Origin: Candidatus Bipolaricaulota bacterium
GTDB taxonomy: Bacteria > Bipolaricaulota > Bipolaricaulia > Bipolaricaulales > Bipolaricaulaceae
Length of the DNA stretch: 64,000 bases
Reading direction: 5' to 3'
Assembly (NCBI GenBank): GCA_025060415.1
Contig: JANXBT010000001.1
Location: 371,546 to 435,545, forward strand
Both the position numbers and the translations under genes were made by a program. This document shows, piece after piece, positions 23,276 to 31,371 of the stretch; the first letter of the stretch is position 1, and every line of letters starts with the position of its first letter. The notes under the pieces were generated by a model. The model had not been told where the DNA came from, made no database searches, and was given only the letters and a program-made list of their open reading frames with translations.

Positions 23276-24307
23276 ATGAGCTGGTACAACCTGGCCGGGA
23301 AGGACCTGATCAGCACGAAGGACTGGACGAAGGAGGAGCTGGAGATCGTCCTTAAGGTCACGGACGAGCTCAAGGCCCTCTACTACGCGGGGGTGCCCCA
23401 CCACACCCTCAAGGACAAGACCTTCCTCATGCTCTTTTTCAACCCCTCCACGCGCACGCGCCTCTCCTTCGAGACGGCCATGACCCAGCTTGGGGGGCAT
23501 GCCCAGTACATCACGGGCGCGGACCTGCGTCTTTCCTTAGAGGACAAGCCCGGCGCGGGCGAAACCATCAAGGACACGGCCAAGGTCATGAGCCGCTACG
23601 CCCACGGCATCGGGATCCGCCTCCTGGAGGACAAGGTCTCCCGCTGGGGCGAGGACACGGAGATCCTCTACAAGTTCGCGGAGCACGCGGACATCCCCGT
23701 GATCAACATGGCCTCGAACTCCTGGCATCCCTGCCAGGGCCTCACGGACATCTACACCATCCGGGAGAAGCTGGGCTCCGACCTCAAGGGCGTGCGGTAC
23801 ACCATCATGTGGGCCTACTCCCCTTGGGCCCGCTCCCTGGGCTCGGTGCAGGAGGAGATGATCGTGGCCGCTCGGTTCGGGATGGAAGTGGTGGTGGCGC
23901 ACCCCAAGGGGTACGAGCTCGAGCCCGAGGCCGTGGAGCTGGCCAAGAAGTACGCGGCCCAAAGCGGGGGGAAGTTCGAGGTGACCCACGACCTCGACGA
24001 CGCCCTCAAAGGGGCAACCATCGTGTTCCCGCGGGGCTGGATGAGCCTACGCCGCTACGAGATCGGCAAGGAGGCGGAGATCAAGAACGCCGAGAAGTTC
24101 AAGGACTGGAAGTACACGCGCAAGCGCCAAAAGGAGCTGGCGAAGCCCGGCTACCTCATGCACGTGATGCCCATCGACCGCGGGCACGAGGCGGACCCCG
24201 AGATCTGCGACGATCCCGAGCTCTCCTGGATGTACGACCAGGCCGAGAACCGCTTGCACGTGCAGAAGGCCATCCTTTCCCTGGTGATGGGCGGCCGCCC
24301 CTCCTGA
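23276..24307 (+). CDS. Carbamoyltransferase paralog 2 (OTC superfamily, altered catalytic motif)
   Basis: The 343-aa protein starts at ATG 23276, 11 nt after paralog 1. The phosphate motif is canonical (NPSTRTRLSFETAMTQLGGH) and HPCQ is kept (SWHPCQGLTDIYTI), but the H-C-L-P motif reads MHVMPIDRGHEAD, with Val for the catalytic-site Cys. The second-substrate loop is FPRGWMSLRRYEIGKEAEI, followed by an insertion (KFKDWKYTRKRQKELAKPGY). The two paralogs are thus each altered at a different conserved site. Transcarbamylase active sites lie between subunits, so a mixed trimer is possible. A terminator follows at 24331. Confidence 0.83.
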   Translation: MSWYNLAGKDLISTKDWTKEELEIVLKVTDELKALYYAGVPHHTLKDKTFLMLFFNPSTRTRLSFETAMTQLGGHAQYITGADLRLSLEDKPGAGETIKDTAKVMSRYAHGIGIRLLEDKVSRWGEDTEILYKFAEHADIPVINMASNSWHPCQGLTDIYTIREKLGSDLKGVRYTIMWAYSPWARSLGSVQEEMIVAARFGMEVVVAHPKGYELEPEAVELAKKYAAQSGGKFEVTHDLDDALKGATIVFPRGWMSLRRYEIGKEAEIKNAEKFKDWKYTRKRQKELAKPGYLMHVMPIDRGHEADPEICDDPELSWMYDQAENRLHVQKAILSLVMGGRPS

Positions 24308-24330
24308 GCGAGGGGCTGGGCTGGGTGGCG

Positions 24331-24361
24331 CAGGGCCGGCCTCGCCCGGCCCTGCTTTTTT
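24331..24361 (+). terminator. Rho-independent terminator of the carbamoyl operon
   Basis: The 9-bp stem CAGGGCCGG/CCGGCCCTG (24331-24339 with 24346-24354) has a 6-nt loop and is followed by CTTTTTT. It ends the gntR-arcC-transcarbamylase operon 24 bp after its last stop. Confidence 0.85.
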
Positions 24362-24381
24362 GGGTTATCCTCCCCACCCCC

Positions 24382-25518
24382 ATGGAGGCCCTGGGCCTGC
24401 GCGGCGGCCGCCTGGTCCTCCCGGACGCGGTGGTCCCCGGCGATCTCCTCGTTCAGGACGGGAGGATCGCCGCCGTGGGGGAGGGCGTGGCCCGGCGGGC
24501 TCCCCGCGCGCTCGATGTGTCCTCCTTTTATGTGGCCCCGGGCTTCCTCGACCTCCAGGCGAACGGCGCCTTGGGGCAAACCTTCCTGACCGCCCCGGCC
24601 GAGGGGATACAGGCCATCCTCGATTTCTTCGCGCGGCACGGGACCACGGGCCTTTTGGCCACCCTGACCTCTGCCCCTTGGGCGGAGCTGCGGGCGGCCC
24701 TGGCGCGGTTGCGCGGGATCGCCCATCCCGTGTTGTTGGGGGTGCACCTGGAGGGGCCGTTTTTGGCGGAGGGCCGGCGGGGCGCCCACCCCCAGGCCCA
24801 CCTCCGCCCCCCTTCCGCGGCCGCCGCGCGCGACCTCCTTGGGGAGTTCGGCCCCCTGATCAGGCTGTGGACCCTGGCCCCCGAGCTCCCCGGCGCCCTC
24901 GAGGTCCTCCGCATCCTGCGGGAAGAGGGGGTGGTGGGGGCGGCCGGCCACTCGGAGGCCTCGTACGACGAGGCCTGCCAGGCCTTCGCCACTGGGGTGG
25001 CCCTGGTCACCCACCTCTTCAACGGCATGCGGCCCCTCCACCACCGCGAGCCCGGGCTTGTGGGCGCCGCCCTGGAGCGGGAGGTGTTCGTGAGCCTTAT
25101 TTGCGACGGGATCCACGTGCATCCCGCGGTTCTGCGCCTCGTGGCCAAATGGAAGGGGTTCGATCGCCTCATCCTCGTCACGGATGCGGTGGCCCCCACC
25201 GGGCTCCCCGACGGCGATTACGAGCTCTTCGGCCACCGCGTGCGCGTGGAGGGCGGGGCCCCTCGCCTCCCCGACGGCACCCTGGCCGGAAGCACCCTCA
25301 CCCTGGACCGCGCGATCCGGAACTTCCGGGAGTTCACGGGCTGTTCCCTGTCCGAGGCCGTGCGCTGCGCCACCCTGAACCCCGCCCGGCTCCTGGGGAT
25401 CGACGACCGCAAGGGCAGCCTCGCCCCCGGGAAGGACGCCGACCTCGTGGTCTTCGACGAGGACCTCACGGTGCACTACACGATCGTGGGGGGCAGGATC
25501 GTGTACCAGCGGGGGTAG
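24382..25518 (+). CDS. nagA: N-acetylglucosamine-6-phosphate deacetylase
   Basis: The 378-aa amidohydrolase has APGFLDLQANGALGQTFL, the metal Glu in GVHLEGPFLAEGRRGAH, metal His residues in AAGHSEASYDEA and THLFNGMRPLHHREPG, ICDGIHVHP, and the catalytic Asp in ILVTDAVAPTGLPDG. The product, glucosamine-6-phosphate, is the substrate of NagB, encoded 2 nt downstream. ATG 24382 has no ribosome site. TATCCT (24366-24371) lies 10 nt upstream, just beyond the terminator T-run, so the mRNA may be leaderless. Confidence 0.92.
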   Translation: MEALGLRGGRLVLPDAVVPGDLLVQDGRIAAVGEGVARRAPRALDVSSFYVAPGFLDLQANGALGQTFLTAPAEGIQAILDFFARHGTTGLLATLTSAPWAELRAALARLRGIAHPVLLGVHLEGPFLAEGRRGAHPQAHLRPPSAAAARDLLGEFGPLIRLWTLAPELPGALEVLRILREEGVVGAAGHSEASYDEACQAFATGVALVTHLFNGMRPLHHREPGLVGAALEREVFVSLICDGIHVHPAVLRLVAKWKGFDRLILVTDAVAPTGLPDGDYELFGHRVRVEGGAPRLPDGTLAGSTLTLDRAIRNFREFTGCSLSEAVRCATLNPARLLGIDDRKGSLAPGKDADLVVFDEDLTVHYTIVGGRIVYQRG

Positions 25519-25520
25519 GC

Positions 25521-26252
25521 ATGCGCCTCCTTGTGGCCGCGGACTACGCGGGGCTTTCGCGGGAGGCCGCCCGCTGGGTGGCCCGCCGGATCCTGGAAAA
25601 GCCGGACCTTGTGCTGGCCCTGCCCACCGGGGAGACCCCGCTCGGCCTGTACCGTGAGCTCGTCCGGCTCCACCAAGAGGGCCTTCTCGACTTCGCGGGG
25701 GTCACGGCGTTCAACCTCGACGAGTACCTGGGGCTTCCCCCCGGGCATCCCGCCTCCTTCCGCGCCTATATGGAGCGGAACTTCTGGGGGCACGTGAACC
25801 TCCGGCCAGAGGCCCGCCACATCCCCAACAGTCTCCCCGAGGACGCGGAAGCGGAGTGCCGGCGCTACGAGGCGCGGATCCAAGAGGCGGGCGGCCTGGA
25901 CCTCGCGATTCTGGGCCTGGGGAAGAACGGGCACATCGCCTTCAACGAGCCGGGGACCCCGTGGGAGAGCCGCACCCATGTGGCCGAGCTTTCGGAGGAG
26001 ACGCGGCGGGAGGAGGCCTCCCGGTTCGGCGGCCTGGCGCACGTGCCGAAGCGGGCGATCACCATGGGCATCCGCACCCTCATGAACGCCCGAGAAATCC
26101 TGCTTTTGGTCTCCGGGGAGGAGAAGGCCCCCGTGTTGGCGCGGGCCTTGGAGGGCCCGGTGACGCCGGCGGTCCCGGCCTCGGTTTTGCAGCTCCATCC
26201 CAACCTCAGGGTGATGGTGGACCGCGCGGCGGCCCGCGGGCTAGGGGCCTAG
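25521..26252 (+). CDS. nagB: Glucosamine-6-phosphate deaminase
   Basis: The 243-aa protein converts glucosamine-6-phosphate to fructose-6-phosphate and ammonia. NagB motifs are LALPTGETPLGLYRELVRLH, TAFNLDEYLGLPPGHPASF (catalytic Asp), LAILGLGKNGHIAFNEPGTP (phosphate loop and catalytic His) and AITMGIRTLMNAREILLLVS. It is short, without the allosteric C-terminal extension of the E. coli enzyme. Together with nagA it feeds amino sugars into glycolysis. Confidence 0.93.
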   Translation: MRLLVAADYAGLSREAARWVARRILEKPDLVLALPTGETPLGLYRELVRLHQEGLLDFAGVTAFNLDEYLGLPPGHPASFRAYMERNFWGHVNLRPEARHIPNSLPEDAEAECRRYEARIQEAGGLDLAILGLGKNGHIAFNEPGTPWESRTHVAELSEETRREEASRFGGLAHVPKRAITMGIRTLMNAREILLLVSGEEKAPVLARALEGPVTPAVPASVLQLHPNLRVMVDRAAARGLGA

Positions 26253-26282
26253 CCCGTTACAATCGCGCAGGAAAGGAGCGCG

Positions 26283-28604
26283 ATGCCGGAGGTCTTGGTC
26301 CAGGAGAGGACCCAGGTGGTGGGGCGGGGCGTGCCCCGCCTGGACGCCGAGGCCAAGGTGCGGGGGCAGGCTCGCTACGCCGACGACCTCGCCTTCCCCG
26401 GGATGCTCTACGGCAAGGCCATCCGCTCCGCGCGGCCCCACGCTCGGATCCGCAAGCTCGACCTCTCCCGCGTTTTGGCCCACCCCAAAGTGGTCTGTGT
26501 GGCCACCGCCGCGGACATCCCCGGGAAAAACTGCGTCCCCATCATCTACGAGGACATGCCCCTCCTTGCGGAGGAGGTCGTGCGCTACGTGGGCGAGCCG
26601 ATCGCCCTTCTGGCCGCGGAGACCCGGGAGGACGCGGAGGAGGCCGCCCAGCTGGCCGAGGTGGAGTACGAGGACCTCCCCGCGGTGTTCGATCCCCTGG
26701 AGGCCGTGCGGCCGGGGGCGCCCCAGGTGGCCGTGCCCAGCGCCGCCGAGCGCGGCAACATCTTCAACCACATGGTCATCCGCAAGGGCGACGTGGCCAA
26801 GGGCTTCGCCGAGGCCGAGGTGATCGTGGAGGGCGAGTACCGCGTGGGCTACCAGGAGCACGCCTACCTGGAGACCCAGGGGATGATCGCCGTCCCCGAG
26901 GACAACGGGATGGCGGTGTACGGGAGCCTCCAGTGCCCGTTCTACGTGCAGCGGGCGGTGGCCACCGTGTTGGGCCTCCCCCTCGCGCGGGTGCGGGTGG
27001 TCCAGACGGCCACGGGCGGGGGGTTCGGCGGGAAGGAGGACGTGCCCTCGCAGGTGGCGGCCATGGCCGCGGTCTTGGCCTGGAAGTCCGGCCGCCCGGT
27101 GAAGGTCGTGTTCGACCGGGAGGAGGACATCCTCACCACCTCCAAGCGGCACCCGGCGGTCGTCCGCTACAGGACCGGCGCCAAAAGGGATGGGACGCTT
27201 ACGGCCGTGGAGGTGGAGTTTTACTACAACGCCGGCGCGTACCAAACCCTGTCCTCGGCGGTGCTCTGGCGCGGCCTGATCCACGCCGCCGGCCCCTACC
27301 GCATCCCCCACGTTAAAGTCGACGGCTACTCCGTGGCCACGAACACCGTGCCTTGCGGGGCCTTCCGCGGTTTTGGTTCGCCCCAGGTCATCTTCGCCCA
27401 CGAGTCCCAGATGGACGAGCTGGCCCGCCGGCTGGGCCTGGACCCCTTGGAGCTGCGCCGCAAAAACGCCCTGCGGGAAGGGGACGAGACGGCCACGGCC
27501 CAGGTCCTCACGGAGTCCGTGGGGCTTCTTTCCTGCATCGATAGGGCCAAAGAGCTTTCCCGCTGGGAGGAGCGCCAGCGCGCGGTGGCGGAGTTCAACG
27601 CCCGGGAGCGGTTCAAGCGGCGGGGCCTGGGGGTGTCCACGGTGATGTACGGGGTGGGGCTGGGCGCGAAGGCCCCCCTCCTGGACAAGGCCGGGGCCTA
27701 CCTGAAACTGGAGGCCGACGGCTCCATCACCCTGGCCGTGGGGAACACGGAGATGGGCCAGGGGGCAGTGACCGTCCTCGCCCAGATCGCCGCGGAGGCC
27801 CTGGAGGTCCCGCTGTCCGCGATCCAGGTGGCGCCGGTGGACACCGCCCGGGTCCCGGACTCCGGGCCCACCGTGGCTTCCCGCACCACCACCGTGCAGG
27901 GGATGGCCGTCCTGGATGCCGCCCGCAAGCTCAAGGCTAAGATCGACCGCGCCGTGCAGGAGATCCTGGGTTGCCCCAAGTTCGTGGTGGAGGGCCGGGC
28001 GTTCTGTGATCCACGGGACCCCCGGCGGCGCGTGACCCTGGCCGAGGTGGCCCGCTGGATGTGGGTGCACAACTGGGACATGGGCGCCACCGGCTGGGCC
28101 GAGGCCGCGCCCGTGGACTGGGATCCCCAAACCGGCCTCGGCCACGCCTACTTCGTCTACTCCTTCGCCTGCCACATCGCCGAGGTGGAGGTGGACGTCC
28201 TCACCGGGGAGACCCGGGTGTGCGGTTTTTGGGCCGTGCACGACTCCGGAAAGATCGTGAACCCCAAGACGGCCTGGGGTCAGGTGGCCGGCGGCATCGC
28301 CCAGGGCATCGGGTACGCCCTCCTTGAGGAGCTCCCCACGAACGAGGGCCGCATCCTTTACCCCTCCTTCACCGCCTACCACATCCCCACGGCCCAGGAC
28401 ATGCCCGAGGAGCTCGTGATCGATTTCGTGGAGGCGCCCTACTCCGGCGGCCCTTATGGGGCCAAGGGCCTGGGGGAGGTCCCCCTCATGGCCTCCCACG
28501 CTGCGGTGGCCAATGCCATCTCCCACGCCACGGGCGGCCGCCTCCGCGAGTACCCGGCCACCCCGGAACGCGTCCTCTCCCTCCTGGAGGGCCAGGGGTC
28601 GTGA
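26283..28604 (+). CDS. Xanthine dehydrogenase-family molybdenum-binding subunit
   Basis: The 773-aa protein is the large (molybdopterin) subunit of an aldehyde oxidase/xanthine dehydrogenase-type hydroxylase. It has RLDAEAKVRGQARYADDLAF, the cofactor loop TATGGGFGGKEDVPSQ, PCGAFRGFGSPQV, GNTEMGQGAVTVLAQIAAEA and the catalytic Glu in PYGAKGLGEVPLMA. GGAAAGGAGC precedes ATG 26283, and TACAAT (26258-26263) may be its -10. The [2Fe-2S] and FAD subunits that pass on electrons are absent from the window, so they must be elsewhere or replaced. XdhC and an NTPase at 16671-17983 are its likely maturation factors. The substrate could be a purine or another heterocycle. Confidence 0.92.
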   Translation: MPEVLVQERTQVVGRGVPRLDAEAKVRGQARYADDLAFPGMLYGKAIRSARPHARIRKLDLSRVLAHPKVVCVATAADIPGKNCVPIIYEDMPLLAEEVVRYVGEPIALLAAETREDAEEAAQLAEVEYEDLPAVFDPLEAVRPGAPQVAVPSAAERGNIFNHMVIRKGDVAKGFAEAEVIVEGEYRVGYQEHAYLETQGMIAVPEDNGMAVYGSLQCPFYVQRAVATVLGLPLARVRVVQTATGGGFGGKEDVPSQVAAMAAVLAWKSGRPVKVVFDREEDILTTSKRHPAVVRYRTGAKRDGTLTAVEVEFYYNAGAYQTLSSAVLWRGLIHAAGPYRIPHVKVDGYSVATNTVPCGAFRGFGSPQVIFAHESQMDELARRLGLDPLELRRKNALREGDETATAQVLTESVGLLSCIDRAKELSRWEERQRAVAEFNARERFKRRGLGVSTVMYGVGLGAKAPLLDKAGAYLKLEADGSITLAVGNTEMGQGAVTVLAQIAAEALEVPLSAIQVAPVDTARVPDSGPTVASRTTTVQGMAVLDAARKLKAKIDRAVQEILGCPKFVVEGRAFCDPRDPRRRVTLAEVARWMWVHNWDMGATGWAEAAPVDWDPQTGLGHAYFVYSFACHIAEVEVDVLTGETRVCGFWAVHDSGKIVNPKTAWGQVAGGIAQGIGYALLEELPTNEGRILYPSFTAYHIPTAQDMPEELVIDFVEAPYSGGPYGAKGLGEVPLMASHAAVANAISHATGGRLREYPATPERVLSLLEGQGS

Positions 28605-29725
28605 GCCCGCACCCGGAGAAGAAGCGGGTCTGGCCCGTGGCCCTGGCCCACGGCCTGAACGACGGCTACGGGGCCTTCCTCTCCGCCCTCCTCCCCCTCC
28701 TCATCGAGCGGCTGGGGATCTCCTTGACCCTGGCGGGGCTTCTGACCTCCGTGCGTTCGAGCCTGGCCTCGTTCGGCCAGTGGCCCTTGGGGCTGGCCGT
28801 GGACCGCTTCGGCCCGCGGGCCTTCGCCCTCCTTGGGCCGGCCCTCACCGCGACGGCCATGGGCCTTTTGGGCGTGGCCCCCTCCTACACCGCCGCGGCC
28901 CTGCTCCTTGTCCTTGCGGGCTTGGGCACGGCCGCGTTCCACCCCGCGGGCGCCTGCCTCGTGCCCGAGGGCGGCTCCCGGGGCCTGCGCATGGCCCTGT
29001 TCGCCGCGGGCGGGACCCTGGGCGTGGCCCTGGGCCCCCTCCTCGTCACCCAGACCGTGAGCCGCTTCGGCCTCCCCCGCGTTCCGCTCCTCCTCGTGCC
29101 GGCCGCACTTCTCCTTGGGCTCATTGCCTTTGCCCTCCCCCGGGGCGCGCGTCCCAACCGCCAAGCGGTGGGCTTTGCGCGCCACCCCCAGCGCCATCAG
29201 GTCCTGCGGCTTTGGGGGATGGGCGTGTTCCGGGATGTGGTGGGGACCGCGGTCATGGGTTTTTTGGCGGTGGTGTGGGCCCGCCGGGGGGCCTCCCTCA
29301 CCCTGGCTGGCTTCTCCCTCACCGTGTACGCCCTCGCCGGAGCGCTGGGAGATCTTGTGGGCGGGCGCCTCTCCGACCGCTTCGGCCGCCGGGAGGTCCT
29401 CGCCGGCGCCCTCCTCCTCGCCATCCCCTGCCTCTACGCCTTCCTCTTCACCCGGGGCGCGGTGTCCCTAGCCTTTCTGGCGCTCTTCGGCCTCGCCTCC
29501 GCCGCCTCGGTTCCCGTCGCCGTGGTCTACGGGCAGGAGCTCATGCCCGAAAGCCGCGGCCTCGTGTCGGGGCTCCTTTTGGGCCTGGCCTGGGGCGTGG
29601 GCTCGCTTTTGGTGACCGGGGTGGGGGCTCTCGCCGATCGCATCGGCTTGGAGCCGGCCTTGGGCCTCGTGGGCCTGGCCTTGCTCCCCGCGGCCGCCCT
29701 GGCCCTCTCCCTGCCCCAGCGCTAG
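28601..29725 (+). CDS. MFS transporter (fosmidomycin-resistance-like)
   Basis: The 374-aa membrane protein has about 12 helices. The N-terminal half shows HGLNDGYGAFLSALLPLLIE and AFHPAGACLVPEGGSRGLRM, as in Fsr-type carriers. The central loop motif is GGRLSDRFGRREVL. It starts with GTG in a GTGA overlap with the hydroxylase gene, so it may move that enzyme's substrate or product. Its end overlaps the convergent DUF362 gene by 4 bp. Confidence 0.87.
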   Translation: MSPHPEKKRVWPVALAHGLNDGYGAFLSALLPLLIERLGISLTLAGLLTSVRSSLASFGQWPLGLAVDRFGPRAFALLGPALTATAMGLLGVAPSYTAAALLLVLAGLGTAAFHPAGACLVPEGGSRGLRMALFAAGGTLGVALGPLLVTQTVSRFGLPRVPLLLVPAALLLGLIAFALPRGARPNRQAVGFARHPQRHQVLRLWGMGVFRDVVGTAVMGFLAVVWARRGASLTLAGFSLTVYALAGALGDLVGGRLSDRFGRREVLAGALLLAIPCLYAFLFTRGAVSLAFLALFGLASAASVPVAVVYGQELMPESRGLVSGLLLGLAWGVGSLLVTGVGALADRIGLEPALGLVGLALLPAAALALSLPQR

Positions 29726-30891
29726 CGGCGATCCCGATACACCACGCGCTCCGCGGCCCGGAAGAAGCGGCCCCAAAGGTCCAAGTGCAAAGCGATGGCG
29801 TCGTAGCGGCAGGCCTCGTGGCAGCACATGCAGCGGATGCATTTTTTCCTGTCGATCCAGGCCTTCTTCCCGCGCAGCTGGGCCGCGCCTGTGGGGCAGG
29901 CGCGCACGCACGCGCCGCAGCCCACGCAGCGCGCGGGCACCACCACGGGCTGGGCTTGGAGGTGGCGGGTGGCCCAGCGCGTGAGGGGAGCGGGAACCCG
30001 CCCCATCATCTCCCCTGCCGCGGGCGGCAGGCGAAAATCGCGCACGCGCAGGCCCTCCAGGCTCTCCCCAAGGACCTCGATTTCCCGCAGATCCCCCACG
30101 CCCAGGCCCCGGCGGTGCGCGTGGTAGGTGGTCCAAACCCGGAGGGGATCGAGGCCGATCGCGCTTTGGGCCACGGCGTCCACGGCCACGGCGTCGGGGC
30201 TGGCGAGGATGAGCCCCAGGGGGCGCGGGGTGCCGTTGGCCGGGCCGGCGCCCTCCATGGCCACGATCCCATCCATGACGGTCAGGGCCGGCCGCGCCGC
30301 GGCAAAGATGTCCACAAGGACCTGCGCGAACTCCTGGGGCGCCGGGTGCTCCCCGTGCAGGGCCGTGCGCAACCCCGCGGGGATCACGCCGTAGAGGTTC
30401 TTGATGGCCCCGGTGAAGGTGGTGAGGGCGTGGGTCTTGAGCTTGGGGAGGTTCACGAGGACCTCGGCCTCGCGCACCGCCCGCGCGATGTAGACCTTCT
30501 TGAGCACGCCCCCGTCGAGGGCCATCTCCACAAAACCGCGCTCCCGGAGGTTGAGGAGCTCCACGCCCAGGCGGCGGCACATCTCCCGGTAGCCGCCGAG
30601 CTCGAAGCTCCGGGCCTCGTGCACGTCGTCGCCCACCACGATGTGGGGGGTGAGCTCTTTAAGGAGGGCGAGCACCGCTTCCGCGAAGGCGGGGTGGGTG
30701 ATGATGCCGCGCTCGGGCGGGGAGGGCGGGGGGAGGAGGTTCACCTTCACGAACACCTTGGCCCCGCGGGGCACGACCCCCTCCAGCCCGCCCAGAAGGG
30801 CCAGGGCCCGTTCCAGCGCCCGCCGCACCCCGGCGGGCTCGTAGTCCTGGGCGCGCACCAATGCGACCCGCGCCTTGGGCTGAGGGGCCAT
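29722..30891 (-). CDS. DUF362 protein with a 2x[4Fe-4S] ferredoxin domain
   Basis: The 389-aa protein has the DUF362 core (AKVFVKVNLLPPPSPPERGI, VLVNLPKLKTHALTTFTGAI, KNLYGVIPAG, VMDGIVAMEGAGPANGTPRP) followed by a C-terminal pair of cluster motifs, CVGCGACVRACPTGAAQL and CIRCMCCHEACRYDAIAL. Such proteins are common in anaerobes and have no settled function. Electron transfer or a redox modification is likely. ATG 30891 is preceded by GGAGG. Confidence 0.9.
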   Translation of the reverse strand: MAPQPKARVALVRAQDYEPAGVRRALERALALLGGLEGVVPRGAKVFVKVNLLPPPSPPERGIITHPAFAEAVLALLKELTPHIVVGDDVHEARSFELGGYREMCRRLGVELLNLRERGFVEMALDGGVLKKVYIARAVREAEVLVNLPKLKTHALTTFTGAIKNLYGVIPAGLRTALHGEHPAPQEFAQVLVDIFAAARPALTVMDGIVAMEGAGPANGTPRPLGLILASPDAVAVDAVAQSAIGLDPLRVWTTYHAHRRGLGVGDLREIEVLGESLEGLRVRDFRLPPAAGEMMGRVPAPLTRWATRHLQAQPVVVPARCVGCGACVRACPTGAAQLRGKKAWIDRKKCIRCMCCHEACRYDAIALHLDLWGRFFRAAERVVYRDRR

Positions 30892-30906
30892 GCGCGCCTC
30901 CGGCGG

Positions 30907-31371
30907 CTAGGGCAGCACCCACACGCCCAGGAGGAACTCCCGCTCCTCGGGCAGGAGGCAGTAGGTGGCCGTGCAGAGTTGGAAGCGCAGGCGGGCCGGG
31001 AGGAGCCGGAGGCCGGGGGCCGCCCCCTCGGCGATGCGCAGCACCACCACGATGGCCGTCGTCCCCGTGTACACCGCTAAGGCCCGCTTGGCGAAGGCCA
31101 GGTACTTTTCCTGGGCCTCGGGATAGCGGATTTCCTCCACCTGCACGTCGGCAGCGGGTTCCACCGCCAGGACGGTGGGGATGAGGTGAGGCAGGGAGGG
31201 TTGGTGGGCCTGAAGGGCCCAGCCCTCCGGGATCTCCAGGGCCACCACGAGGGCCACGGCGCTGCCGGGCCGGCCTGCAGCCCAGGCCCGGATCGCTACC
31301 CCTTCCTCCCCTGGCTGGGCCTGGGCCAGGAACGCCGCCACCCCTAAGGCCAACCCTAAAAGCCACCTCAT
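30907..31371 (-). CDS. Periplasmic DsbD-alpha-like domain protein
   Basis: The 154-aa protein begins with a signal peptide (MRWLLGLALGVAAFLAQAQ). The Ig-like core ends in RFQLCTATYCLLPEEREFLL, the two-Cys motif of the DsbD N-terminal domain (DsbC-interacting, PF11412-like). The domain is a stand-alone protein here. Its start overlaps the upstream LolA-like/thioredoxin gene by ATGA. The transmembrane electron-passing part of DsbD is missing, so electrons must come from another membrane protein. Confidence 0.82.
   Translation of the reverse strand: MRWLLGLALGVAAFLAQAQPGEEGVAIRAWAAGRPGSAVALVVALEIPEGWALQAHQPSLPHLIPTVLAVEPAADVQVEEIRYPEAQEKYLAFAKRALAVYTGTTAIVVVLRIAEGAAPGLRLLPARLRFQLCTATYCLLPEEREFLLGVWVLP

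Noticed and set aside
21254-24307. Ordinary arginine deiminase (arcABC) pathway
   Set aside because: No arginine deiminase is present and both transcarbamylases lack the ornithine-binding SMG loop, so citrulline is not a likely substrate.
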